The notes: a model not told the origin generated them from the sequence alone. 64,000 bases of DNA from Halarcobacter sp. (GCA_030145305.1 JAQYVX010000009.1:1-64000); one strand, 5' to 3'; counted from the stretch's first letter, positions 43,982-52,488 are shown. Program-made: numbers and translations.

Positions 43982-44626
43982 TTAAATTGCATATTTTTTT
44001 ACAAAATTTTCTATATAGTCAATAATTTCATCTACATATTTAACGGCGTCATTTTCATTTTCATCAAATACAGATTGTAATATTTTTTTATGTAATCCTC
44101 TAACAATTATATTGTCTTCTTTTTTTGCATAGTAATACCAAAACCTTCTTGATAATCCTTGTACATTTCTAAGTTCTTCATATATAAAGAAGTTTTTAGA
44201 AGCTTTTGATAAAACTTCTTGACGTCTTTCTAACCAATTTAGAAAGTCATGTTCATCTAAATCATCAACAATTAATAATAACTCTTCAATATTATCTTTA
44301 TCTACTTGCGTTAGTCTTTTAATAGCACACTCTACACATGTCTTGAGAATTGGCCTTCTCATTTCTAAAAGCTGCAACTGCACAGATGAATTCATTTCAG
44401 GTATCATAATACCTGCCTTAGTAATATTTACTAAAAATCGATTTGACAATAATAATAGCGCTTCACGAACAGGAGTTCTCCCTGCCCCTAACATATCACA
44501 TATTTCTTTTTCAGTTAAAATACTACCTGGTTCGATTTTACAAAATACTATTTTGTGCTCTAACTGTTCGTATACTTGTTCTGTTATAGTTTGAGTTTTA
44601 GATTTTTTAAGTTTATTTGGATGCAT
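43982..44626 (-). CDS. GntR-family regulator with FCD-type ligand domain
   Basis: 214 aa. The N-terminal winged helix is TEQVYEQLEHKIVFCKIEPGSILTEKEICDMLGAGRTPVREALLLLS, the GntR signature (R-T-P-V-R-E-A-L). The C-terminal helical domain from about residue 90 (LLEMRRPILKTCVECAIKRLT) fits FCD (FadR subfamily). Such regulators bind pathway acids and repress catabolic operons. The multi-half-site operator 135 bases downstream of its end is the likely target. ATG preceded by AGG. Confidence 0.88.
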   Translation of the reverse strand: MHPNKLKKSKTQTITEQVYEQLEHKIVFCKIEPGSILTEKEICDMLGAGRTPVREALLLLSNRFLVNITKAGIMIPEMNSSVQLQLLEMRRPILKTCVECAIKRLTQVDKDNIEELLLIVDDLDEHDFLNWLERRQEVLSKASKNFFIYEELRNVQGLSRRFWYYYAKKEDNIIVRGLHKKILQSVFDENENDAVKYVDEIIDYIENFVKKYAI

Positions 44627-44718
44627 TATATAACCTAGATGTTTTTATCTAATTATAATAAGTTTATTATTAATAAGCATAGTTTTTTATGATAAATTTA
44701 ATTCAAGTTTATATTTTA

Positions 44719-46188
44719 TTATGAAGAACAAGATAATCTTAAATTTGAATGCTCATTTGGTGTGGGTTTAGCATACCTTTCAAACTCTTTATGCTCATCA
44801 AAAGGATTTTGAGCAATATTTAATAAATCATTTGTTAGTTTAAAATCACCTTCATTTGCGTTATCAATAGCTTCTTGAAGCATATAATTTTTGATTACAA
44901 ACTTTGGATTTGTACTTTTCATTAATTCTTTCATTTTTTTCAAGTCTTGACCTTGACTTATAATTACCTTTTTATACTCTTTAATCCATTGTATAATTGG
45001 CTCTTTAAATACACAAATATCAGTAATACTAGAAATATCTTCTAGGTCTTCTAACTTACTTAATTCATAGAAAAAGCAGTTATAATCGATTTTTGCATTT
45101 TCTAAAGCACTTAATAAAGAAATAATTAAATCTAAGTTTGCATTTCCACTTAAGCTTTCATCTAAACCTATTCTTTTATTCATTATTGTTAAATACTCTT
45201 TTATGTGTTGAGGAATAAAAGTCTGTAAATATTTAATTAATTTCTCAAAATCACAAATATCTTTTAAGGTATTTGCTAAAACTTCTAAATTCCAGCCTGC
45301 AATATGTGGTTGATTATTATAAGAATATCTTCCTTGTGAATCTGTATGATTACAAATATTATGTTTGTCAAAAGTATCCATAAAAGCATATGGACCGTAA
45401 TCTATAGTAAGTCCTGCCATTGACATATTATCAGTATTCATAACCCCATGCATAAAGCCATAGGCTTGCCATTGAGCCATTAATTTTGCAGTATTATCTA
45501 CTAATTCAAAAAACATCTTTTCATATTTTTCTTCTTTTGTTTTTGTACCTTCTTCTAAATAAGGATATGATTGTTTTATTACATAATCAGCAAGTTGTGT
45601 AAGATTTTTCTCTGAGTTTTTCGTTTTGGCAAAAAATTCAAAAGTCCCTATTCTTATCCAAGAAGGAGACATTCTCATTACAATAGCACCTGTTTCCGCT
45701 TCCCCATAACTTCTATAAACAGGATGAGAAGAACCAATTAATCCCAAAGCTCGTGTAGTTGGAATTCCAAGCCCATGCATAGCTTCACTCATTATATATT
45801 CTCTTATTGAAGAACGTAAAACGGCTCTTCCATCACCTTGTCTTGAATAACGTGTTAAGCCTGAACCTTTTGTTTGAAGATGCCATTTATTTACGCTTCC
45901 TAAATTTATCGCTCTTCCATCACCTAATTGTGGAACAAAGTATCCAAACTGATGGCCTGCGTAAACCATTGAATAAGGGAGTGAACCTTCTAAAAGCTTT
46001 TCTCCATTTACAATTTCAACAAACTCTTTTGTTTCACATTCTTCATAATCAAGCCCTATTAAATCACAAGCACTTTTACTATAAGAAATAAGATGAGCAT
46101 TGTTTAAAGGCTGGGGATTTAGTTCTTGATATAACTTTTCATCAAAGTTAAAATAATCTACGTCTAATTTTAATTCATTTAATTTCAT
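44719..46188 (-). CDS. selO: SelO (YdiU) pseudokinase AMPylase
   Basis: 489 aa, full length. Family blocks are YAGHQFGYFVPQLGDGRAI, KGSGLTRYSRQGDGRAVLRSS, GIPTTRALGLI, MNTDNMSMAGLTIDYGPYAFMD and NICNHTDSQGRYSYNNQP, ending in SCSS. SelO transfers AMP from ATP to Ser/Thr/Tyr of target proteins and is linked to redox stress. In many eukaryotic homologs the penultimate-region cysteine is selenocysteine, and here it is Cys. It is divergent from a selenocysteine thioredoxin gene, an interesting redox neighbour. Confidence 0.95.
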   Translation of the reverse strand: MKLNELKLDVDYFNFDEKLYQELNPQPLNNAHLISYSKSACDLIGLDYEECETKEFVEIVNGEKLLEGSLPYSMVYAGHQFGYFVPQLGDGRAINLGSVNKWHLQTKGSGLTRYSRQGDGRAVLRSSIREYIMSEAMHGLGIPTTRALGLIGSSHPVYRSYGEAETGAIVMRMSPSWIRIGTFEFFAKTKNSEKNLTQLADYVIKQSYPYLEEGTKTKEEKYEKMFFELVDNTAKLMAQWQAYGFMHGVMNTDNMSMAGLTIDYGPYAFMDTFDKHNICNHTDSQGRYSYNNQPHIAGWNLEVLANTLKDICDFEKLIKYLQTFIPQHIKEYLTIMNKRIGLDESLSGNANLDLIISLLSALENAKIDYNCFFYELSKLEDLEDISSITDICVFKEPIIQWIKEYKKVIISQGQDLKKMKELMKSTNPKFVIKNYMLQEAIDNANEGDFKLTNDLLNIAQNPFDEHKEFERYAKPTPNEHSNLRLSCSS

Positions 46189-46306
46189 AATTTATTCTTT
46201 TGTTTTTTCGCCATTATAAAGTATATTAATTAAGGAGTGATATTTTTTTTAGTTAATTTATTTATTTAAGAATTTTATTCTTTACAAAGACTAAACATAA
46301 TACAAA

Positions 46307-46312
46307 TATAAT
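46307..46312 (+). promoter_or_regulatory. -10 box of the Sec-thioredoxin gene
   Basis: TATAAT, 25 bases before the ATG at 46338, which has AAAAGGA as ribosome site. The 149 bases between the selO start and this ATG hold the divergent promoters; I see no clear operator. Confidence 0.55.
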
Positions 46313-46337
46313 CTCATGACAAAATAAAAGGACTAAA

Positions 46338-46703
46338 ATGAAAAAAACACTACTAGTCTTGTTATTTTCTTTTGTTTCGTTATTTGCATTTGAAGATTTA
46401 ACTGCTAATAACTTTGATGAAAGAACTAGCAAAGGAAAAGTAATAGTTGATTTTTACGCTACATGGTGAGGTTCTTGTAAGATTCTAGGTAAGAATTTAC
46501 ATAAATATAAAGATACAAGTAAAGCCAAAGATGTAAAAATCTATAAATTAAACGTAGGTGAGTATGAATCAATTCCTAAAAAATATTCTCTTGCAGGAGT
46601 TCCTGCTTTAGTATATTTTAAAGATGGAAAAGTAATTGACAAAAAAATGGGTATACAAAGTGTTAAAGATCTTAAAGAACTTGAGATAAAAAACTTTAAC
46701 TAA
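46338..46703 (+). CDS. periplasmic thioredoxin-family selenoprotein (TGA = Sec44)
   Basis: 121 aa when the in-frame TGA at 46467-46469 is read as selenocysteine. A signal peptide (MKKTLLVLLFSFVSLFA) is followed by a thioredoxin fold: VIVDFYATW, then U-G-S-C (Sec44, Cys47) in place of CxxC, VKIYKLNVGEY, and the cis-Pro loop AGVPALVYFKDGKVI. Coding continues cleanly after the TGA to TAA 46701-46703, which a pseudogene would not require. A SECIS-like hairpin follows the TGA. AAAAGGA precedes the ATG, TATAAT lies upstream and a strong terminator follows. The Sec machinery (selA, selB, selC, selD) is not in the window. Likely role: reductant or peroxide/disulfide chemistry in the periplasm. Confidence 0.87.
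46467..46498 (+). promoter_or_regulatory. SECIS-like element after the TGA codon
   Basis: Stem AGATTCT (46480-46486), loop AGGTA, stem AGAATTT (46492-46498, one G-U pair). The loop GG begins after 18 bases from the TGA, the same distance, and with the same GGT codon, as in E. coli fdhF as I recall it. This is the position where SelB recognises bacterial SECIS. Confidence 0.75.
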
Positions 46704-46705
46704 AA

Positions 46706-46737
46706 AATTTATTGGCGCTTCTCCTCGCCAATAAATT
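46706..46737. terminator. strong terminator after the Sec-thioredoxin gene
   Basis: AATTTATTGGCG (46706-46717), 8-base loop, CGCCAATAAATT (46726-46737): a perfect 12-bp stem 2 bases after the stop codon, with A/T runs on both sides. Confidence 0.88.
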
Positions 46738-46788
46738 AAAAAATCCAATAAATTAGACTACTCTTTTTTACTCTCAGAAAAACTTAGA

Positions 46789-46794
46789 TATAAT
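46789..46794 (+). promoter_or_regulatory. -10 box of the transsulfuration gene pair
   Basis: TATAAT, 19 bases before the ATG at 46814. CTAGGA in the short leader provides the ribosome site. Confidence 0.5.
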
Positions 46795-46813
46795 CTCAAA
46801 AACTAGGATTTTT

Positions 46814-47974
46814 ATGAAACAACATATTGAAACTTCTTTAAGTCATATTGCTAAATTTGCTCCCTTTGCTGAACAAACAGGTGCCTCACATTTTCCTATT
46901 TACAATACAGGAACTTTTGATTTAAAAAAGCAAGATGATAGTAATGGAAATAAAATTTATGATTACACTAGAAGTGATAATCCAACTAGAGAGATGTTAG
47001 AAAATCTTTTTACTCATGTGGAAAATGGTGCTGGTTGTGTTTGTACACATACAGGAATTGCTTCAGTTGCCCTACTTTTTGAAACTACTTTAAAAGCTAA
47101 TTCACATATTTTAGTTGAAGCTGATTGTTATGGTGGAACTTTTCGATTATTAAAAATATTTAAAGAAAAGTATAATGTTACAGTTCATTTTGCAAATTTT
47201 TTACACTTTGATAAAATGGAAGAAGTTCTAAAAAATAATCCAATTGATTTAGTTCTTTGTGAATCTCCAACAAATCCAGGTTTAAAGATTATTGATTTAG
47301 AAAAAGTTGCAAATTTAAGTCATAAATATAACTCTTTATTTGCAGTTGATAATTCACTTGCTACTTTTATTTCTCAAAGACCTTTAGATTTTGGTGCTGA
47401 TTTCTCTTTATTTTCAACAACAAAATATATTTCAGGTCATGGAGCTGTTGTTGCTGGTGCAATTGTAGCCTCAACACAAGAGTTATCAAATCAAATTCAT
47501 TATTATGCAAATGCAAATGGGAGATCTCAAAATCCTATGGATGTGTATTTAATAAGTTTAGGAATTCCAACATTAAAAATTAGAATGAAAGAGCATCAAG
47601 AAAGCTCGATTTTTATTGCAAAATTTTTAGAAAAGCAAGATTATATAACAAAAGTTACTCACCCTGCTTTGGAATCTCATCCACAATATCTTCTTGCACA
47701 AAAACAAATGGCCTATGTTCCAGGTTTATTTTGTGCTGATTTTACAAGTGTTGAATTAGCAGAAAAATTTATAGAAAATACAAAAATCTTCGGAGAAAAA
47801 TGTTCATTTGGAAGTCCTGATTCTAGAATTGAAATTCCTGCTAAAATTTCCCATGCAACTTTTTCAAAAGAAGAACTTGCGGCAATTGGAATAGCAAGTA
47901 GTACAGTTAGATTTTCTATTGGTTTAGAAAATGTAGAAGATTTAATAGAAGACATAAAACAAGCTCTAAAATAA
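46814..47974 (+). CDS. Cys/Met-metabolism PLP enzyme (cystathionine gamma-synthase/beta-lyase family)
   Basis: 386 aa. YDYTRSDNPTREMLENLFTHVENG is the family substrate-site block, LVEADCYGGTFRLL follows, CESPTNPGLKIIDL precedes the PLP aspartate (FAVDNSLATF), and the PLP lysine is in STTKYISGHGAVVAG. It probably carries out a transsulfuration or sulfhydrylation step of methionine/cysteine synthesis. The exact reaction (MetB, MetC or MetZ type) cannot be fixed by eye. It precedes a second, longer family member by 27 bases and should use sulfide made by the sulfate reduction genes. Confidence 0.88.
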   Translation: MKQHIETSLSHIAKFAPFAEQTGASHFPIYNTGTFDLKKQDDSNGNKIYDYTRSDNPTREMLENLFTHVENGAGCVCTHTGIASVALLFETTLKANSHILVEADCYGGTFRLLKIFKEKYNVTVHFANFLHFDKMEEVLKNNPIDLVLCESPTNPGLKIIDLEKVANLSHKYNSLFAVDNSLATFISQRPLDFGADFSLFSTTKYISGHGAVVAGAIVASTQELSNQIHYYANANGRSQNPMDVYLISLGIPTLKIRMKEHQESSIFIAKFLEKQDYITKVTHPALESHPQYLLAQKQMAYVPGLFCADFTSVELAEKFIENTKIFGEKCSFGSPDSRIEIPAKISHATFSKEELAAIGIASSTVRFSIGLENVEDLIEDIKQALK

Positions 47975-48001
47975 AAATGAAAGTTATAGAAGAAAAGAGA
48001 T

Positions 48002-49501
48002 ATGAATAAAAACTTTTTTAAAGCAATTCCTTGTGGAGAAACACTACCTGTAAACAATATACATGCGGTTTCTGTTTCCATGCCTAATATTCAAGATGTA
48101 ATTGATTATGAAGAACAAACACCAGAAATTTTGGGAAAGATTAAAAGTGGATATCCTAGATTTATTCTTCATCCATATTTAAAGCAACTTGGTCTTTTTA
48201 TAAAAAAGAAATATAAAATTTCCAATGAATATGAAGTTGTAGTTCTTAGCTCCAAAAAAGCAGTTGAACTTATAAGTGATAAATATTTTATTCATAATAA
48301 AATTGAAATAGATGAACCTTTTGGGGTAATTTTAGTTCAAAATGGAACAAGTCAATTACAAAAAGTTTTGATGTATATTCAACATGTAGGATGTAATTTA
48401 TCTTCAAGATTAGCCCAAGATTATTTATTTGAACAAGGGCAAATAAGTTCAATTTATAAAGAAGAACTTGAAGATAAAAAAACTGCAAAAGATATTATAA
48501 TAAATACCTTAGCAAAAGCATACTCTCAAAAAAAAGAAAATATCTGTTTAGCTCCATCAGGAATGAATGCAATTTATTCAGTAGTAAGAGGATTAAATTC
48601 AATTCAAAGTCATAATGGTAGAGATATTTTAGTTCAATTTGGTTGGCTTTATCTTGATACTATGAATATAGTAAATCACCATAATGTATTGCAAAAAGTT
48701 TTTCCTGATATTCTGAATCTTGATTTGTTAGAAGAATATTTAGAAGAGTATGGATTAAAAGTTAGTGCAATAATAACTGAGATTCCTACAAATCCACTTT
48801 TGAAAAGTCTTGATATAAAACGCTTACGAAAACTTTGTGATAAGTACAATATCCCCTTAGTAGTAGATACAACTTTTGCAACTCCTTATAATCTTGATTT
48901 AAAAGATTATGCAGATATTTTTGTAGAATCTCTTACAAAATTTGCTTGTGGAAATGCCGATGTTTTAATGGGTGCAATTATTTTGAATACCAAACATAAA
49001 TTATCTCATATGAACTTGGAATTTTTCAAACACTGTGAAAGTGTTTATATAAAAGATATACAAAGATTAGCTTTAGAAATAAAAGATTATAAAAAAAGAG
49101 TTAAAATCATTTCTTCAAATACTAAACAAGTAGTAAAATACTTAAAAACTTGCTCTTATATAGATGAAGTTTTTTATTGTTTAAGTGAAAAAAATAAAGA
49201 AAACTATTCTCAAACAATGATAGATGACAACAGCTATACAGGAATTATTTCTGTAACTTTTAAAAAACCTATAAAAGAAATTTATGATAAATTAAATTTT
49301 GCAAAAGGTCCTAGTTTGGGTACTGAGTTTACACTGTTAATGCCTTATACCTATCTTGCACATTATGATTTAATTGTTTCAAAAAAAGGAAATGAATTTT
49401 TAAAGAAAATTGACTTACCAATTGATTTAATTAGAATTTCTGTGGGAATTGAACCTTTTGAAGAGATTATTAATGAGTTTAAAAAACTAGAAAAAATCTA
49501 A
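48002..49501 (+). CDS. long-form cystathionine gamma-synthase-like PLP enzyme
   Basis: 499 aa. The C-terminal 350 residues follow the Cys/Met PLP family: CLAPSGMNAIYSVVRGLNSI, ITEIPTNPLLKSLDIKRL, the PLP aspartate in PLVVDTTFATPYNL, and the PLP lysine in VESLTKFACGNADVLMG. An extra N-terminal domain of about 130 residues (FKAIPCGETLPVNNIHAVSVSMP, then YPRFILHPYLKQL) resembles fungal STR2-type cystathionine gamma-synthases. Paired with the shorter homolog just upstream, probably as consecutive enzymes or a complex. Confidence 0.82.
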   Translation: MNKNFFKAIPCGETLPVNNIHAVSVSMPNIQDVIDYEEQTPEILGKIKSGYPRFILHPYLKQLGLFIKKKYKISNEYEVVVLSSKKAVELISDKYFIHNKIEIDEPFGVILVQNGTSQLQKVLMYIQHVGCNLSSRLAQDYLFEQGQISSIYKEELEDKKTAKDIIINTLAKAYSQKKENICLAPSGMNAIYSVVRGLNSIQSHNGRDILVQFGWLYLDTMNIVNHHNVLQKVFPDILNLDLLEEYLEEYGLKVSAIITEIPTNPLLKSLDIKRLRKLCDKYNIPLVVDTTFATPYNLDLKDYADIFVESLTKFACGNADVLMGAIILNTKHKLSHMNLEFFKHCESVYIKDIQRLALEIKDYKKRVKIISSNTKQVVKYLKTCSYIDEVFYCLSEKNKENYSQTMIDDNSYTGIISVTFKKPIKEIYDKLNFAKGPSLGTEFTLLMPYTYLAHYDLIVSKKGNEFLKKIDLPIDLIRISVGIEPFEEIINEFKKLEKI

Positions 49502-49508
49502 GATTTAA

Positions 49509-49534
49509 AGAAGAAAGTCTTTAAACTTTCTTCT
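49509..49534. terminator. terminator between convergent genes
   Basis: AGAAGAAAGT (49509-49518), loop CTTTAA, ACTTTCTTCT (49525-49534): a perfect 10-bp stem after the PLP gene pair and at the end of the convergent methyltransferase-like gene. Confidence 0.75.
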
Positions 49535-49982
49535 AAAGACTTTTAGCAAGAATGTAAAAAATTTCCTCTACTTTTTCACTTTGTAAAAGTTTATAATTTT
49601 CACCTAAGCAAGAAAGAACTTCATCTTTATTTTTTTTCTCATTATCAAAAATATGGAAAATAATTCCATTTTCATCTAAAATATTTTTTTGATTTGCAAA
49701 AGATTCTTTAATTTGCTCCAAAGAACAATCGTCCAGAGTTTTATCTGAGAAAACACAATCAAATCTTTTATGTGTATCAATTTTTATTTTATCTATTACA
49801 ATTACTCTAATATCAATGAATTCATCTTTTAAATATCTAGTTTTTGTTTTCTCATCTTCACTTGCTACAATTTCATAATAACCATTTAAAAGTTCTAAAT
49901 TTTCACCTTTTTCACTTCCTAGTTCCAAAATATTTTTAAACTTTGGAAGCTCTTCTCTTAATTTACTTATAAAATCAAACAT
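49533..49982 (-). CDS. SAM-methyltransferase-fold protein, small
   Basis: 149 aa. FKNILELGSEKGENLELL resembles motif I (E-x-G-x-x-x-G-x-x), RFDCVFSDKTLDDCS resembles the motif IV region, and NILDENGIIFHIFDN matches the later strand of class I methyltransferases. The protein is short for the family, so the substrate-binding part is reduced. The substrate is unknown. It lies 9 bases after the NicO-type gene on the same strand, probably the last gene of the metal operon. Confidence 0.6.
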   Translation of the reverse strand: MFDFISKLREELPKFKNILELGSEKGENLELLNGYYEIVASEDEKTKTRYLKDEFIDIRVIVIDKIKIDTHKRFDCVFSDKTLDDCSLEQIKESFANQKNILDENGIIFHIFDNEKKNKDEVLSCLGENYKLLQSEKVEEIFYILAKSL

Positions 49983-49991
49983 CTACCTATC

Positions 49992-51455
49992 CTATATAAT
50001 ATTTGCATTTAGAAATAGTAGTATACCTAGTATTAGCATAACAATAGGAGCTAAGAGCTCTAATATATTTGTGATTTTATGTGATTTTTCAGAGATGTTT
50101 CGTAAGCTCACACCTAAAAATGAAGAAGCAAAAATAACTAAGCCCATTCCTAAACTTATAAATATTGAAGCTAATATTACAGCAAAATAAGTTTTTAAAA
50201 TAAAGGCATAAATGAAAAGTACCACAGTCCCAGGACAAGGAATAAGTCCAGCTGTTAATACAAAATACAAATCTTTTTTCATAAAATTAGGTTTTAATTT
50301 TATTTTAGGTTTTATTGATGTTGGTTCTGTTGTGCTCCATTTTGCTCTTACATCAGAAGTTTCAAGATTGGAACTACAACAAGAAGAGCAAGCACAACTT
50401 TTTTTATTTAACTTATTATATAAAATATACATAGCTAAAAGTATAATCATCACTGCACTTAATTTTGTCAAAATCTCAACTGAATCTTTTACAAAATTGT
50501 TAAGCATTGATTGTAATATAAATACAGAAACCAATACTAATAATAAAGCCCCAATTATATGTACAAAAGCACTTGCTTGGGAAATCCAAAAGGCTTTTAA
50601 ATATGAACTTTTATTTGAAGCAAAGTATGAGAAAGCTAAGGATTTTCCATGTCCAGGGCCTAAAGCATGAATTATTCCATAAATAAAAGATATTCCTAAA
50701 AGTATAAAAAGTGCATAATCATCACCTTTCTCTATTTTTATTAAATATTCTTTTACTTTTTTTGAAAAACTTGATAACCATGTTTGCTCTTTTATTTCTT
50801 CTTTTTTCTCTTCTTTAACATTTTTATTTAAATTCTTTAAAGTCTCAATTCTTTTTTCTAAGATTTGATTTTTAGGATTATTTACCTCTATAGAATTTGC
50901 ATAAAAAGCTACACTTTGTTTATTTAAAACTTGTTCTGTTTTAAAAGGAGCATCGAATTTTATACCATTTTTAGCAAGTAATAAAATAAAATAATTTTCA
51001 TCGTCTTCAATATTTATATATAAAGCATTATCTTTTATTATTTTATAATCTAAGTTAAGTACATAATTGAAATGTAAAAGTGAATTTTTCACATAAGTTT
51101 TTTTACTTTTTACAATTGCTTTTTTTGAATGTTTTTTATTTATAATTTTGTCATAAGAAAGATGAACTAAATAATTTTTATTTTGAATGTAATCCACAAT
51201 CGATTCTTCAATTGGAATAAGTTCTTCTTTTAATAAATTATTATCTTGATTTTTATCGTAAATCTCTTTTAATTGAGTAGTAAAATCTTTAGATAGAACC
51301 CAAGTTATATTCGCTGTTTTAATTTTCTCTTCATCAGCTTTTATTTCAATACTAACTAATGTTTTAGGAGAATAAAGAGTACAAATCGCACAACCATAAA
51401 GGCTGTGCGAGAAGAATAATATAAATAAGAGTATTTTATTTATATGTTTTTGCAA
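49992..51455 (-). CDS. DUF1007-NicO nickel/cobalt-type transporter
   Basis: 487 aa. After a signal-like segment, residues 20-200 form a DUF1007-type periplasmic domain. Residues 245-487 carry about six membrane helices with GIIHALGPGHGKSLAFSYFAS, the HxxxxGHGK signature of NicO/RcnA-type carriers. A Cys/His-poor loop with CACSSCCSS (about residues 355-363) may bind metal. NicO proteins move Ni2+ or Co2+. It overlaps the metal-binding protein gene by 20 bases, a tight coupling. Confidence 0.85.
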   Translation of the reverse strand: MQKHINKILLFILFFSHSLYGCAICTLYSPKTLVSIEIKADEEKIKTANITWVLSKDFTTQLKEIYDKNQDNNLLKEELIPIEESIVDYIQNKNYLVHLSYDKIINKKHSKKAIVKSKKTYVKNSLLHFNYVLNLDYKIIKDNALYINIEDDENYFILLLAKNGIKFDAPFKTEQVLNKQSVAFYANSIEVNNPKNQILEKRIETLKNLNKNVKEEKKEEIKEQTWLSSFSKKVKEYLIKIEKGDDYALFILLGISFIYGIIHALGPGHGKSLAFSYFASNKSSYLKAFWISQASAFVHIIGALLLVLVSVFILQSMLNNFVKDSVEILTKLSAVMIILLAMYILYNKLNKKSCACSSCCSSNLETSDVRAKWSTTEPTSIKPKIKLKPNFMKKDLYFVLTAGLIPCPGTVVLFIYAFILKTYFAVILASIFISLGMGLVIFASSFLGVSLRNISEKSHKITNILELLAPIVMLILGILLFLNANII

Positions 51456-52422
51456 TATCTTTTGCTACTTTTATTAAATTTTCATCCCACTTTAAAGCTA
51501 AAGGATCTATTACTGCAACAGTTCCATTTATACTTTTTGAAATCGTTTTAGCTCCATTTTGTGAAAATTGAGGAGAAACAAAAACTATTTTAATATCATG
51601 TTTTTTTGCTTCATTAACTAATTCAATAAGTTGTGAAGGTTTAGGCTCTTTTCCTTGAACTTCAATAGCTATTTGCTCTAAATCATATCTTTTAGCAAAA
51701 TATCCCCAAGACGGATGAAATACCATAAAGGCTTTATCTTCATACTTTTCTAAAATATTTTCTATTTTTTTATTTAAAGCATCTAATTCTAAAATAAAAA
51801 GTTCATAATTTTTAGTATAAAATTTACTGTTCTTATTATCAACTTTTATTAAAGCCTCATAAATATTTTTTGCTTGAATTTTTACTAAGATAGGATCTAG
51901 CCAAATGTGAGGATCTAAACCTTCATGTTCATGTTCTGCTTCATGTCCCTGCTCTTCTTCATGATCATGCCCCTTTTTATCATCATGGTCATCATGATCG
52001 TCATGTTTATCATGTGCATCGTGGTCATGGTGTTCGTCTTTTTCTTCTTCATGATGTACATGTTTCAACATTTGAAGTTTTTTAATTCCTTTTGCAGTAT
52101 CAACTACAAGCATGTTTTTATTTGCATTCTCAAATTTTTCTAACCAAACATTTTCAAAAGGAACATCAATTGAAAAATAAGCAAGTGATTTTGATAAAAC
52201 TTTCATTTGTGAAGTTTTTGGTTCATAAGTAGCTGGTGAAGAACCTGGTTTTACCATTACGTTTACATTTAATTTATCTCCCGCAATTTTTTCCACAAAA
52301 TATTTTTGAGGTAAGATTGAAACCGTTACTTCATTTGCTAAGATATAATTTGTAAAACTTGTAAGACTTAACAATAATATTAATAATTTTTTACCTGTAA
52401 GTTGGATTGTATTTTTTCCCAT
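51436..52422 (-). CDS. ZnuA/TroA-family metal-binding protein with histidine-rich loop
   Basis: 328 aa. The signal peptide (ending YILA) is followed by a cluster A-I binding protein fold. The histidine/aspartate-rich loop spans about residues 120-168, and the ligand histidines in GLDPHIWLDP and MVFHPSWGYF are present. The first family ligand, normally in SPHxYEP, reads SPATYEP here, so one His is missing. It probably captures Zn2+, Ni2+ or a related ion. No ZnuB/ZnuC genes follow; a NicO-type carrier does. Confidence 0.85.
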   Translation of the reverse strand: MGKNTIQLTGKKLLILLLSLTSFTNYILANEVTVSILPQKYFVEKIAGDKLNVNVMVKPGSSPATYEPKTSQMKVLSKSLAYFSIDVPFENVWLEKFENANKNMLVVDTAKGIKKLQMLKHVHHEEEKDEHHDHDAHDKHDDHDDHDDKKGHDHEEEQGHEAEHEHEGLDPHIWLDPILVKIQAKNIYEALIKVDNKNSKFYTKNYELFILELDALNKKIENILEKYEDKAFMVFHPSWGYFAKRYDLEQIAIEVQGKEPKPSQLIELVNEAKKHDIKIVFVSPQFSQNGAKTISKSINGTVAVIDPLALKWDENLIKVAKDIAKTYK

Positions 52423-52443
52423 TATTTTTCCCTTTTACTTTTT

Positions 52444-52458
52444 TGCAAGCTAGTTGCA
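52444..52458. promoter_or_regulatory. Nur-box-like operator 1
   Basis: TGCAA-GCTAG-TTGCA, a perfect inverted repeat with a 5-base centre, 22 bases before the start of the metal-binding protein gene (minus strand). It matches the layout of the nickel regulator box TTGCAA-N5-TTGCAA described for Streptomyces Nur. Confidence 0.7.
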
Positions 52459-52488
52459 TTTTGGAATTCTAATAAAGTTTTTCTTTGA

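Noticed and set aside
46338-46703. Thioredoxin gene read as a pseudogene or as recoded TGA = Trp
   Set aside because: The TGA falls on the catalytic CxxC position, all downstream codons are intact and a SECIS-like hairpin is correctly placed. Trp there would destroy the active site, and other genes here end normally at TGA or avoid it.
51925-52143. Plus-strand frame rich in Met/Phe/Ile opposite the metal-binding protein
   Set aside because: It is the complement of the histidine/aspartate codon run of the real gene and has no ribosome site.
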